DNA of 64,000 nt from a virus. The translations under genes and the position numbers were made by a program. This document shows positions 49,466-57,957 of the stretch, piece after piece. The DNA lies in IMG/VR virus record IMGVR_UViG_3300025009_000089, positions 1 through 64,000 of that record. One strand, written 5' to 3'. The notes below the pieces were generated by a model. That model saw nothing but the letters and a program-made list of their open reading frames with translations. It was not told the origin of the DNA and searched no databases. Every line of letters starts with the position of its first letter. Position 1 is the first letter of the stretch.

Positions 49466-50286
49466 ACCAGTATCTCAGTCTGCCCGGAGAAATTCGTCCA
49501 AAACTCTACTGGAACAGGAGTAAATGAGTACTCCCTGATACTTCCTGGACTAGTTCCTACAAGAAGAAACAACTTCTCAACCTCTTCACTTGCAAACACA
49601 CCTGTAATATGATCAATTCCTGTAGCAAAAGAATCTGTTGTTGTGAGGGTAGAAAAATCCCACGGAGTTGAAAGGTCGAACCTGGAAAGCACTCCAGGCA
49701 CAGCGTCTACTGTATATATTCGCTTACCTGTTGGAGATGCGAATATTTGTGGAGTGAACGCTCCAGTAAAGAAATACTCAGCATCAACCTTTATTGCTGA
49801 ACTTATGTTGAATGGAGATGATAAGTTATATTTTGTTAAATAGAGCCCCCCACCTGTTGTATTGACAGCAAGAATCAACTGCTGCCCTGTAGGCTCGAAC
49901 ATCCCGGAATGAATCCAGTATGATCCCGTTCCTGCTGCATCTGTAAAATTTTTCACACCTACATATGATGCAGTAGATAATCCCCCAGCGAGAGAATACT
50001 GATAGACATTAAATACTCCATAGCTTTGACTTTGACAAATATACAAAGCACTATCATTCGGCGCAATGAAACAGGAATACAGATATGTTGTGGGAGAAAG
50101 GGTATCTCCGGTAAATACTGCTGTGCTTATATCCCATGGAACTGAGAGACTTAGTTCTCGTACACGATTGGGGACAACTTCTGTTGAGACAAAGTAAGCC
50201 CTTGTTCCAGAAGAATTAAAGCATAGGCTTAAGCCGTTCAGACTACCTATGCTCTTGCTTGAAAGATATGTATATATATCAGCCAT
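49462..50286 (-). CDS. Beta-propeller-like tail protein
   Basis: 274 residues with recurring units that end in Leu-Ser-x-Pro-Trp-Asp-x-Ser (SLSVPWDISTAVF, DLSTPWDFSTLTT) and units such as GTRAYFVS, GKRIYTVDA and SALYICQSQ. The pattern resembles seven-bladed propellers that occur in phage tail appendages. It overlaps the genes on either side. A binding role is likely; no enzymatic residues seen. Confidence 0.6.
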   Translation of the reverse strand: MADIYTYLSSKSIGSLNGLSLCFNSSGTRAYFVSTEVVPNRVRELSLSVPWDISTAVFTGDTLSPTTYLYSCFIAPNDSALYICQSQSYGVFNVYQYSLAGGLSTASYVGVKNFTDAAGTGSYWIHSGMFEPTGQQLILAVNTTGGGLYLTKYNLSSPFNISSAIKVDAEYFFTGAFTPQIFASPTGKRIYTVDAVPGVLSRFDLSTPWDFSTLTTTDSFATGIDHITGVFASEEVEKLFLLVGTSPGSIREYSFTPVPVEFWTNFSGQTEILV

Positions 50287-50753
50287 TATGCCGCCGGAAA
50301 CCCGATGTTATACGCATTGATAGGCTGTACATTGCCGATGGTCATGTAGGAGTTGCCAATTATCAAGTCTTTACTGACCGTTCCGACAGTTCCTTGTACC
50401 CGTTTTTCTGTGGTGCTTAAAACTCCTGTATCAGAACTCAACACGCCCCGATAGAACGAAGCATATCCGGATGCGACATTCGTTCCGGTCCATGTTTCAG
50501 CAGCAGCTTTAGCAACAACCCCAGAAGCAGGAGCGTCGAACGTCCCGCCTGTACCACCACCATTTACAGAAATAGTACAAAGCAAAGTTGCCGAACCAAT
50601 CGCTGCATCAGCCGTGGCTGGGATAAGTGCATCTGCTGCTGCCTGACTTGTTGCAGAACCATAAATCTTAATAAGAAACCCGCTCATGCCAGTGGCAAAG
50701 TCATCGCTACCGAGCATATGATTACGTAAACCTGTGCTTACTTTAAGAGCCAT
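50286..50753 (-). CDS. Small tail-associated protein
   Basis: 155 residues, Ala/Gly/Thr-rich beta protein (MALKVSTGLRNHMLGSDDFA). It contains the pattern LIKIYGSATSQAAADAL and ends with VQPINAYNIGFPAA. Proteins of this type occur in podovirus tail clusters next to the 131-residue protein. Overlaps the next gene by one base. Confidence 0.5.
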   Translation of the reverse strand: MALKVSTGLRNHMLGSDDFATGMSGFLIKIYGSATSQAAADALIPATADAAIGSATLLCTISVNGGGTGGTFDAPASGVVAKAAAETWTGTNVASGYASFYRGVLSSDTGVLSTTEKRVQGTVGTVSKDLIIGNSYMTIGNVQPINAYNIGFPAA

Positions 50754-50761
50754 TATTCACC

Positions 50762-51157
50762 TCAATCCAGTGCGGCGATGATTTCGCCAATTTCAAAAGT
50801 TAATGGACTAGCATTGCTTATCGCTCGTGAAGTTGCAAGAGCACCATACATAATACAATTTCCTGCTGTAGCCGCAGTCCAAATGCTTACATGAGTTACC
50901 GTGTATGTCCCTGCTGCGACTGCTGGTGTAAATACAACCTGCGTTGTGCTGGCAGACGATCCGGTTGTTGATGTTCCCATAGTAACAGCCTTGCGGATAT
51001 AGTCAGCGTCGGTGCCAACGATCATCTCAGCAGTTGCACCAGTTTCAGTTGGGTCAGCTGTGTGAATTGCAACAAACCAAGCCGTAGGTCGAGTTACCGA
51101 GTCAGTATTAAATGTCCAGTTAATAAGGAGATTTTCGCCGTAGTTAGTAAATGACAT
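50762..51157 (-). CDS. Tail fibre-type protein, small
   Basis: 131 residues. WFVAIHTADPTETGATAEMI and the following strands match a common small phage tail protein with an HTxDP motif. It ends ASPLTFEIGEIIAALD, a typical closing strand. Beta-sandwich likely. RBS GGAG upstream on the minus strand. Confidence 0.6.
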   Translation of the reverse strand: MSFTNYGENLLINWTFNTDSVTRPTAWFVAIHTADPTETGATAEMIVGTDADYIRKAVTMGTSTTGSSASTTQVVFTPAVAAGTYTVTHVSIWTAATAGNCIMYGALATSRAISNASPLTFEIGEIIAALD

Positions 51158-51166
51158 AATTTCTCC

Positions 51167-51673
51167 TTATGCCGAAACGAGTGCGAACCCGACCGGAACT
51201 CGTAATGCACCAAGATTGGCCATAGTAAACGGAGATGCAAACAAAGCTGCCGAAACTAGCAAGCCGGTATTTGATCCTCTAGTTATTCCAGTCGTAATAA
51301 ATGCCCCTCGTATCGTCGCTGCCCCTGTAAATGCAAACTCATTTGGTGATGCCGATGTAGTAATTGATCCAGCTACTGGTGATGGTAAAGTCAATGTCAA
51401 CCGATTTGTACCAGTTGTAGTGTATCCAGTATTCTCTCCACAAGCATCCATGAACGTAGTCATTGTATCCGTTGCCAGTGGAGTATAATTATTTTCAAAT
51501 AGTGAAAGATAGTAAGTCGAATATTGACTTCCCCCTCTCAATACTGCATTAAGCATGTATGTAATCATATCTCCAGGCATGAGATTATGTACCTCTTGCT
51601 GAGAAATGATCTGCCCATCCTCGCCTACATGCGTCGGAGTGTAAACGAACCCGACTTTATAATCATTATTCAT
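51167..51673 (-). CDS. Tail structural protein, unknown
   Basis: 168 residues, MNNDYKVGFVYTPTHVGEDG. Beta-rich with Thr/Ser/Gly (TNRLTLTLPSPVAGSITTSA). Similar in style to the proteins at 50762 and 50286, so probably another tail component. One-base overlap with the upstream gene. Confidence 0.5.
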   Translation of the reverse strand: MNNDYKVGFVYTPTHVGEDGQIISQQEVHNLMPGDMITYMLNAVLRGGSQYSTYYLSLFENNYTPLATDTMTTFMDACGENTGYTTTGTNRLTLTLPSPVAGSITTSASPNEFAFTGAATIRGAFITTGITRGSNTGLLVSAALFASPFTMANLGALRVPVGFALVSA

Positions 51674-52905
51674 TATGCCTCTCTTCGAATTTGTTCAGCA
51701 GTTATCCAACTACTTGCTGCCATAGATGACATTGATGCATCTTTAAGACTTGTTATAGCCTGTTTCATACCATTTTCTTCCCGAATCAACATAGCTCCTT
51801 TATCACTGTAATCTGGTGCTACTTGCTCCTCCTGTATGTTCTTTATTTCTCCTCCATTTCCTGCCATTATTAAACCTCGCGTTGAAAACCAATAAACATT
51901 TCCATCTGATCGTTTTTGCCCAGTACCAAGTGACGCACCATAATCAAGTTTAGTTAATTGCTGAAAGTTCTCTGGACCACTTCCAGCAAAGAAATAAGTC
52001 TTATCTGCTACAATCCAAACACCATCATCAACAGGTTCAACTACAGTTATATTCTCGCTGAATTGAAAAACACTATTACTTAATTGAGAAACAAGATCAG
52101 TTGAATATGCTTCAGTCACATACAGCAAATTATCTTTTGCAATCAAAAGTCTACCATTATGTTCTCGAATAATTTGCCCCGCTGGTGGCTTTGTAATAAA
52201 TAAAGTTTCAAGAACCTTTCCACCATCATAAGCAAGTGTTACAGAATAACTCAGTGTGCCAATCACAACATCTCCACACTGATAAAAGACTTGACCATTC
52301 GCAGTAGTCATGTACAAACGAATTCCGATAACTTGACTATCACTTGAAGATGGAAGACTTGTAAAAACAACACTACTATTATCTATAACTGAAATTGATG
52401 TAATATCACTTGATCCAGACTCATTATCAAGTGCATCATAAAAAGTCAGGCAACATAAATAAACTCCTGCTCCAAATATTCCAGAAGAGCTATAAACTAC
52501 TGGAGCAGTCGGATTACTCATACCCCAATTTTGAGCCACACCATTCAGAATCTTTTTTCCTCTCAAACCATCACTAAAAAACAATTCATTATTATGCTCA
52601 TAATAAGTAAAGGTATCACCAAGTACTCCACCTAAAATATCAATCTTTGTCCAATCAGTATTGACTTTTTTAAGTGTTGTACCTTCAACAATAAAGTGTC
52701 CTTGAGAACAAGCAAAGCCATATTTTATATCAAACCCACTGCATTTCTTCGTACTACCGTTCCTCATTTTGATCTTACCTGCATTAGTAAAATCAACACT
52801 TACAGCATTTCTAACCATCGTACTTGAATCTTCTGAATTAACTGGTAACGCATGATCTTCAGCGCGATTATTCATGCCTTTAAAAGGCCCAAGTGAAAGC
52901 TTCAT
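51673..52905 (-). CDS. Podovirus tail/hub protein, beta-propeller-like
   Basis: 410 residues. MKLSLGPFKGMNNRAEDHAL is a typical start of a podovirus tail hub-like protein. It continues with MVRNAVSVDFTNAGKIKMRN, SGIFGAGVYLCCLTFYDALD and REHNGRLLIAKDNLLYVTEA, the last being a propeller-like signature. Beta-rich and lacks membrane segments. Sits next to the adaptor-like gene at 52917, where P22 gp10-type proteins are found. Confidence 0.6.
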   Translation of the reverse strand: MKLSLGPFKGMNNRAEDHALPVNSEDSSTMVRNAVSVDFTNAGKIKMRNGSTKKCSGFDIKYGFACSQGHFIVEGTTLKKVNTDWTKIDILGGVLGDTFTYYEHNNELFFSDGLRGKKILNGVAQNWGMSNPTAPVVYSSSGIFGAGVYLCCLTFYDALDNESGSSDITSISVIDNSSVVFTSLPSSSDSQVIGIRLYMTTANGQVFYQCGDVVIGTLSYSVTLAYDGGKVLETLFITKPPAGQIIREHNGRLLIAKDNLLYVTEAYSTDLVSQLSNSVFQFSENITVVEPVDDGVWIVADKTYFFAGSGPENFQQLTKLDYGASLGTGQKRSDGNVYWFSTRGLIMAGNGGEIKNIQEEQVAPDYSDKGAMLIREENGMKQAITSLKDASMSSMAASSWITAEQIRREA

Positions 52906-52916
52906 TTTAGCTCCTT

Positions 52917-53585
52917 TTATCTAAGCATGAATCCACGAGTATATGATGGAATAGTTAGTTCAAGAGTTCGCATGGCTTCAAGGAAAAATCTTTTATATTT
53001 AAGTGTATTTTTCATTTCGTCATCTTTATCATCCTCAAGCCGCTCATATGCTTTCCATGCACCAAAATTAACTAAGAGAGCTTCTTGTAAATGTTCTGGA
53101 ATTCCATCTGGAGTATCATCATCATTAATCATATTAACTGGTTTTCGATAATAATGTAATGTTACAGTTTCACTACTTGTAGGAATACCTTGATAATATA
53201 ATTTTCCTCCATGTTCAATAGATTCAGAAATTCTTCCTGATTTATTCAGCAATGGATAAGTTTCTGCAAATTCAATAAATGAATGTGCTATATCAATCTC
53301 ACTTCCAGTAGATGATGATACAAACTGCAAGTCTCTATGAAAATTAGTTGGCATATTTACATAAGCAGCACTAGTTGAAGTTGTCACAGTATCTATTGTA
53401 AACAATTCAGGCAATGGTGGAGTAAGCGAATTTGGTAATGGATCCTCAATTCCATCCAACAACGAAGGCATTCCGCCTGCAATTTCATAAACACCCTGAT
53501 TAATAAAATCGCCTAAATGATCAAATATTGCAGGATTATCAATAAGAATATTTACTTTATTTATTAAATATTCAAAGGTAGCCAT
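52917..53585 (-). CDS. Head-tail adaptor-like protein
   Basis: 222 residues. MATFEYLINKVNILIDNPAI, then LHYYRKPVNMINDDDTPDGI and EHLQEALLVNFGAWKAYERL show the pattern of P22 gp4/T7 gp11-type adaptors that plug under the portal. It has helices in the first and last parts around a beta core. It lies next to the hub-like gene at 51673. Good fit by position and motif. Confidence 0.55.
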   Translation of the reverse strand: MATFEYLINKVNILIDNPAIFDHLGDFINQGVYEIAGGMPSLLDGIEDPLPNSLTPPLPELFTIDTVTTSTSAAYVNMPTNFHRDLQFVSSSTGSEIDIAHSFIEFAETYPLLNKSGRISESIEHGGKLYYQGIPTSSETVTLHYYRKPVNMINDDDTPDGIPEHLQEALLVNFGAWKAYERLEDDKDDEMKNTLKYKRFFLEAMRTLELTIPSYTRGFMLR

Positions 53586-53593
53586 AATTTTCC

Positions 53594-53833
53594 TTATAAA
53601 TCATCTGGAGTTATTGGTGTAGTTATAAAATTCTCTTCTGGTTCAGGCCTATGCACAGGAACACTTTGCTTCTCACCTAACGGCTTCGGATCAGTATAAT
53701 GTGGATGCTTTTCTTCCCAACATGTATCAGCACAAACAAACAACTTATCCCAAGTCATTCTGCATTCAGATGCATATCTTTGAAAACCGCATTGATCACA
53801 GATTACTAAATAATCACCAGGTTTATATGACAT
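53594..53833 (-). CDS. Zinc-ribbon phage protein
   Basis: 79 residues. GDYLVICDQCGFQRYASECRMTW and LFVCADTCWEEKHPHY give two Cys pairs in a zinc ribbon, followed by PEPEENFITTPITPDDL. This small protein type is widespread next to head-tail connector genes. Function not known; possibly an assembly factor. Confidence 0.7.
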   Translation of the reverse strand: MSYKPGDYLVICDQCGFQRYASECRMTWDKLFVCADTCWEEKHPHYTDPKPLGEKQSVPVHRPEPEENFITTPITPDDL

Positions 53834-53836
53834 AAT

Positions 53837-54238
53837 TTATCCTTCACGATAAAAACGATGGCCTTTAATTTCAACAATGAATTTCATACCTTTGATCCAG
53901 TATGGTGGTTGGTGGTTCGGCATACCCAATAAAGCATAATAATGTGTTGCACCATAAAGTGTATCACCAGCCAACCATTCATTGAATCCTGCCTGAGCAT
54001 TTTCCAATACCTTTGCTGAGGTGACAACATTTCTAATCCAAACAGATGGATGATCTAGACCTAAATTAAAACAACTAAATTGCTTTCGTGATAGCACAAC
54101 ATTCGATACTGGCCAGTTATTTTTCTTCGCTCGATTGAGAATAACCTTGACAACTGCTTTCTGTCCAGCAACTGACTCCCCTCTAGCCTCATGATAGATT
54201 GTCAAAGTCAGCCAAAACAAGGCTTGTGTTATATCCAT
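53837..54238 (-). CDS. SleB-type cell wall hydrolase (endolysin candidate)
   Basis: 133 residues from the ATG at 54238, which overlaps the stop of the peptidase-like gene (TAATG) behind a GGTGAG site. TIYHEARGESVAGQKAVVKVILNRAK is the hallmark of the SleB/hydrolase-2 family (EARGE with the following glutamine and ILNR). ATHYYALLGMPNHQPPYW gives a second conserved block. It would cut peptidoglycan. No signal peptide is seen, so it would need a holin or be carried in the virion. Confidence 0.85.
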   Translation of the reverse strand: MDITQALFWLTLTIYHEARGESVAGQKAVVKVILNRAKKNNWPVSNVVLSRKQFSCFNLGLDHPSVWIRNVVTSAKVLENAQAGFNEWLAGDTLYGATHYYALLGMPNHQPPYWIKGMKFIVEIKGHRFYREG

Positions 54239-54963
54239 TAACTCACCGCCTTTCGCGCAAAAGCACACTCACCACCGCGCTTCATAAATACCTCAGCAAA
54301 ATCATCAAGGTCCATTACCCAGTATCCATTACGCAAAAGGTTCCAATATGGCCATGAGTTTGGCCCACCAATAATGTTTTGATGGAGATTAATAAATGTT
54401 CCCGCAGTACAGTGTCCGCCAACTACTTCACCACCGGGAGTACTCAGTCCATCCACTTCCCGAGGATACATCATACCCTCAGTCCATTCAAGCCCAAGTA
54501 TTGCAGAACCATAATAATCAATACCTCTGATTACTTCATCAATAGTTCGTGCTCGACAATAAGATTCAATCAAACCTTCTTGCTTGGCAGTTTGCATTAC
54601 CGCTGCAAGAGACGTTCCATAACTAATTGGTTTCGATCCTGGTCTTTCTGAGCCTGGCCACTGATCATTATCCTGGCACCTGAAATAAAACTCAAGAGCC
54701 CATTCGTCACCAAGAGTTCTTATTCCAGGCTCATGTTCCATAAAAGCAGTGAAGCCAAATCCACCACATGCACTCCACTTAGCCTGATTAAGCAAAGGTT
54801 CCTTGAACTTCTTTACTCGATATTTGCTGATCAACTCTCGATATCGCAAATCAATACCATCATCAATCGGAGGAACTGCAAGAAGATTTGGAGCAGTAGG
54901 ATCAGCTTGAAAGATTAAGCCACAACGAAGATCTTGAATTTCACTACCATCTTTAAGTATCAT
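54238..54963 (-). CDS. Papain-like (C1) cysteine peptidase-like protein
   Basis: 241 residues. LLNQAKWSACGGFGFTAF supplies the Gln and catalytic Cys, VVGGHCTAGTF the His, and WPYWNLLRNGYWVM the Asn-like turn, the order of papain-fold enzymes. There is no signal peptide. It overlaps the hydrolase gene by one base. It may be a virion-associated protease or amidase. The active-site assignment is by pattern and not proven. Confidence 0.6.
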   Translation of the reverse strand: MILKDGSEIQDLRCGLIFQADPTAPNLLAVPPIDDGIDLRYRELISKYRVKKFKEPLLNQAKWSACGGFGFTAFMEHEPGIRTLGDEWALEFYFRCQDNDQWPGSERPGSKPISYGTSLAAVMQTAKQEGLIESYCRARTIDEVIRGIDYYGSAILGLEWTEGMMYPREVDGLSTPGGEVVGGHCTAGTFINLHQNIIGGPNSWPYWNLLRNGYWVMDLDDFAEVFMKRGGECAFARKAVS

Positions 54964-54965
54964 AA

Positions 54966-55457
54966 TTAATTCACAGTCTGATTTATTTGTTGAATTGCTT
55001 TAAGAATTGTTTCTAAGTTCTTCTCTTGAGCTTCCTTCACTTCTTTAACTTCACTTTCAAGTTTCCCAAACCTTTCAGCACCTGCTGCCATTTTTTCTTC
55101 AAACCGTTCATGACATGTTTCTCTAGCATCAGCACAAGTTGGCCTAGTGATAAATCGTGGTTCTCCATCAGACATTTCAAACATTTTAAGAACAGACTTA
55201 ATCGCATTTTCAATCTCTGATAGCCTACGATCATAATCAAGAATTCTAATTCGTGTTTGAGTTGTTTCTGCAAGAACTAAATCATTTGCAGTAAACTTAA
55301 TATCATGAGCGTCAAGCCGAGTATGTGCTCGTTCTATCTCACCCTTTGTCTTTTGAATCTTTCCACCAAGCCCAACAAGAGAAAGTGCCCAGCCAAGAAT
55401 AACTCCAAATGCTCCTGCTGCACCAGCAAAAAAAGTAAATCCTCCATTCTCCGGCAT
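54966..55457 (-). CDS. Membrane-anchored coiled-coil protein
   Basis: 163 residues. FFAGAAGAFGVILGWALSLV is an N-terminal membrane span, followed by long heptad helices (LDYDRRLSEIENAIKSVLKM and EKMAAGAERFGKLESEVKEV). It has two cysteines near the middle (CADARETC). An anchor with a long coiled coil next to a hydrolase suggests an i-spanin-like or holin-like lysis role, but this is inference. Confidence 0.55.
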   Translation of the reverse strand: MPENGGFTFFAGAAGAFGVILGWALSLVGLGGKIQKTKGEIERAHTRLDAHDIKFTANDLVLAETTQTRIRILDYDRRLSEIENAIKSVLKMFEMSDGEPRFITRPTCADARETCHERFEEKMAAGAERFGKLESEVKEVKEAQEKNLETILKAIQQINQTVN

Positions 55458-56006
55458 TTAATATTCCTTCTCGTCGTCTTTATAAAGCGCATCTTCATTA
55501 TCAGGTAACCGAGTGTCAAGAATCTTCGCCCAATGATTATTCCTCGCAGTAGCCAGTCTTCTTAATCGATCTTTTACTGTAGGATTCTCCAATGGATTAA
55601 CATCTTCTTTACGGTTCTTAGTAAACCATGAAAAGAACAAGATTCCCATTGTACTTACTGCAGTCAAATATATTCCAGTTACTGAAGTCAACATCTTAAT
55701 CTTAGGCCATAAATCAAGATCAGAAGCAAGAACCAACTCTATACAATTCAGAAAAAACCTACCATTCGCACCCATGAACGCACTTAGATTCTTAGCTGAA
55801 CAAGACCATTCAACATCATGACAAAGACCAGCTGGATTGAGATAAACCTTGCCTATTTTATCAGGCACTATTGCATCTCCCCAACCTTGGCCAGCTCCAC
55901 AGAATGTTGGCCATGCCTCGGGAGGCAAATCATGAGGCCATAGAGGTTCAAGAAAATCAGGAATAGTAAGATCAGCCCCCCAATAAGAAATCTTAACAAA
56001 ATTCAT
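55458..56006 (-). CDS. Phospholipase A2-like protein with membrane span
   Basis: 182 residues from the ATG at 56006 (GGAGGAAG site); the 56051 start overlaps the nuclease gene. FCGAGQGWGDAIVPDKIG is followed by PAGLCHDVEWSCSA. The Gly-rich calcium-type loop and the Cys-His-Asp (CHD) dyad recall phage PLA2-like domains. A later hydrophobic span (TGIYLTAVSTMGILFFSWF) would anchor it. It could disturb membranes at entry or lysis. The assignment is a pattern match only. Confidence 0.45.
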   Translation of the reverse strand: MNFVKISYWGADLTIPDFLEPLWPHDLPPEAWPTFCGAGQGWGDAIVPDKIGKVYLNPAGLCHDVEWSCSAKNLSAFMGANGRFFLNCIELVLASDLDLWPKIKMLTSVTGIYLTAVSTMGILFFSWFTKNRKEDVNPLENPTVKDRLRRLATARNNHWAKILDTRLPDNEDALYKDDEKEY

Positions 56007-56461
56007 TTCTTCCTCCAAACCCAAGGCTGGACTGGAGCAGGACCAGACCACAATCCTACTCGATTACCAGCAGAAATACCTTGAAGCTTTTCCCATGCCT
56101 GACAAAATGACTTCTTACAGTATTGCGGATAAACCCAAGCATATCCAGCAAGTAAAAGTTGTTCTTGCACACATTGTGTTCCGAGCATGACCACAGCTAC
56201 CGACCGGTCGTATGTACGTCCCCCAGTTGGCAACACATCGACAACCTTACCCTTGATCATAACATCTACAAAATCCTTAGCCGCAAGGCCGAAGGCTTGA
56301 GACTTCTCTGGAGAATCAATGCCATAGAGCCTGATCGTTGTCAGTCCAATCTCATCAACGACTTTAATCGTATCACCATCAATGACTCTAACTACTGTGG
56401 CTGGCTTGGCTTGAGCAATTGAAGCAACAAGTAAGAAGAATAAGATTATAATTTGATACAT
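56003..56461 (-). CDS. Secreted thermonuclease (staphylococcal nuclease family)
   Basis: 152 residues from the ATG at 56461; the longer frame from 56500 lacks a ribosome site. MYQIIILFFLLVASIAQA is a Sec signal peptide. The mature part has VVRVIDGDTIKV, IRLYGIDSPEKSQAF and YDRSVAVVML, the OB-fold with the Arg-Glu-Arg catalytic set of micrococcal nuclease. It cuts DNA/RNA with calcium. A periplasmic nuclease in a phage might degrade extracellular or competing DNA. It overlaps the upstream gene by 16 bases. Confidence 0.85.
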   Translation of the reverse strand: MYQIIILFFLLVASIAQAKPATVVRVIDGDTIKVVDEIGLTTIRLYGIDSPEKSQAFGLAAKDFVDVMIKGKVVDVLPTGGRTYDRSVAVVMLGTQCVQEQLLLAGYAWVYPQYCKKSFCQAWEKLQGISAGNRVGLWSGPAPVQPWVWRKK

Positions 56462-56634
56462 AATTTTACACCTGTTGGTTGGTAGCGAAACCGCTCGCAA
56501 CTTACGCCGGCTCTGCCATGATCATCGAATGAGAAACATGGTCCTGGCTCATTACAATACCGATCCTTGACAAAATGCAAACCTTCATCATTTTTCTTGA
56601 ACAACTGCAAACTGTCTTCCGAAATCACCCGCAT
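56446..56634 (-). CDS. Small cysteine-containing protein, unknown
   Basis: 62 residues from the ATG at 56634 behind CAGGAGAAAG, a strong ribosome site. MRVISEDSLQLFKKNDEGLH then DRYCNEPGPCFSFDDHGRAG and SCERFRYQP. A longer frame starts at 56790 inside the upstream gene and has no such site. Three or four Cys residues suggest disulphides or a zinc site. Unknown role. Confidence 0.55.
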   Translation of the reverse strand: MRVISEDSLQLFKKNDEGLHFVKDRYCNEPGPCFSFDDHGRAGVSCERFRYQPTGVKLCIKL

Positions 56635-56662
56635 AACTTTCTCCTGAAAGTTGAAGTAAGGT

Positions 56663-56746
56663 TCAATCACAGTCTTCGTTTGGATAATTACATATTGGAC
56701 ATCTTGGGCCGGTGTAGTTATGGCCACAACGCGTACAAGTGTGCAT
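56663..56746 (-). CDS. 27-residue zinc-ribbon peptide
   Basis: From the ATG at 56746 the frame reads MHTCTRCGHNYTGPRCPICN and ends PNEDCD. Two CxxC pairs 12 residues apart are a textbook mini zinc ribbon. It starts five bases after the stop of the upstream gene and lies entirely in a different frame from the long computed frame that covers it. The four-cysteine pattern is unlikely by chance. The ribosome site is weak (GGTGA). Confidence 0.5.
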   Translation of the reverse strand: MHTCTRCGHNYTGPRCPICNYPNEDCD

Positions 56747-56750
56747 CTCG

Positions 56751-57533
56751 TCACCAATAAATCGTTACTTTTTGGCTGTTGTCCTTCCAAGGACCTTGCA
56801 AATAGACCCCTCCATGGCTCGTCCCGGTGTCACTGTCGCCGTCACCATTCGGCCCAATCCCGGGCTTGAATACCGTGCCGTACATAGGCGCTTTGGAGTT
56901 TCTGCTGCAAGAAGGCTGGTCTCTGCAATTCTTTGATGTGTTACTGACCACGAACTCTTTGCCGGAGGAGAACACCAGCTTTATGGGCCCGGGCCCAAAC
57001 TCCGGACCTTTCTTGTTGATGCGCCAGGCCCATCGGCCGTTCCTCGACCCATAGCTATCATACTCTGCTTTGTGTGTATATGATCCTGCCGGAGTCCCAG
57101 GTTCAGTCGGTGTAGAAGCCGTTCCGCTCTTGGCAGTGTAGGTCACGCCGTCAGCCATCTTGATCACGAACACCAACGGCCGAGCATACTGGTCGCCGGA
57201 CTTGGTCAGCAGGAAGACCGGTGCGCCTTTGTACGGAGTCCCGAGCCGAGCGACTTCGCCGTTGACACTGACGTAGGTAATCGAGCCAGCCTGCAGGGTC
57301 CTGAACAGGATGCCTGCGGAGCCATTGCCTTGGTCGGTCGAGCGCTCGAAGGTGATTGGATGTGGGAATGTCTTGTTGCCGGACGGAGGTGTGACAGGCG
57401 GTGTGACAGGCACTCCTCCCGGGAAATACTGAGCACAGAGAGCGTTGCATTCGTTAAGGGACTGCGGAACAGTTACTGCCCCTGCCGGCACCGCCCAGAG
57501 CAGGGCTAGGACCAGGATAAGGCGGAACATCAA
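56751..57533 (-). CDS. Secreted beta-rich protein, unknown
   Basis: 260 residues. MMFRLILVLALLWAVPAGA is a Sec signal peptide. A Pro/Gly-rich linker (VPVTPPVTPPSGN) precedes the mature part, with SYGSRNGRWAWRINKKGPEF and CRDQPSCSRN (possible disulphide). GC-rich. No family recognised. It sits in a run of exported proteins, which is uncommon in phages. Role unknown; possibly an envelope or adhesion factor. Confidence 0.65.
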   Translation of the reverse strand: MMFRLILVLALLWAVPAGAVTVPQSLNECNALCAQYFPGGVPVTPPVTPPSGNKTFPHPITFERSTDQGNGSAGILFRTLQAGSITYVSVNGEVARLGTPYKGAPVFLLTKSGDQYARPLVFVIKMADGVTYTAKSGTASTPTEPGTPAGSYTHKAEYDSYGSRNGRWAWRINKKGPEFGPGPIKLVFSSGKEFVVSNTSKNCRDQPSCSRNSKAPMYGTVFKPGIGPNGDGDSDTGTSHGGVYLQGPWKDNSQKVTIYW

Positions 57534-57904
57534 TCTACCTCCTCGATCTGGCCTTCAGGTTCAACCGGTTCATCAGGGAAGGTGGGAGCCGCAGGTACGG
57601 GCTCGATCGGTTTGACCTCTTCTTTGATCTGGGTCGTGGTCGTCGAGGTCGTGGTCTTCTTGGACATATCCGGTACAAGTTTGCCAACTGCATCCCTGAT
57701 CCCACCAAGAGAGGCGAGTCCACCGTCTGCTGCTGCCGACCCACTGGCGTCCTGAGTAGGAGTCGTAGCCGTCGTCAAGCCTTGTGCATCGGTCTTCATC
57801 GTCCCGCTGCCGGTCTGACTGAACGTAACCTCAGTCGGACTGTAATTCACTGAGCAACTTGCCAATAAGCCAACAGCCATTAATGCTCCCAAAAGTCTCT
57901 TCAT
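57530..57904 (-). CDS. Lipoprotein, unknown
   Basis: 124 residues from the ATG at 57904 (GGGGGAAG site); the frame from 57961 overlaps the upstream gene. MKRLLGALMAVGLLASCSVN is a lipoprotein signal with lipobox LLASC. The mature part is low-complexity (Ser/Thr/Pro/Glu, TTTSTTTTQIKEE). Might be an o-spanin-like or surface-coat lipoprotein. Overlaps the next gene by four bases. Confidence 0.65.
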   Translation of the reverse strand: MKRLLGALMAVGLLASCSVNYSPTEVTFSQTGSGTMKTDAQGLTTATTPTQDASGSAAADGGLASLGGIRDAVGKLVPDMSKKTTTSTTTTQIKEEVKPIEPVPAAPTFPDEPVEPEGQIEEVD

Positions 57905-57957
57905 TTCTTCCCCCAAAAAGTTAAATTTTAATTTCAGAAACGCCCGCTCGTCGCCGG

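Noticed and set aside
56446-56790. Single 114-residue gene
   Set aside because: Its first half overlaps the upstream gene and a zinc-ribbon frame. A strong ribosome site supports a start at 56634 instead.
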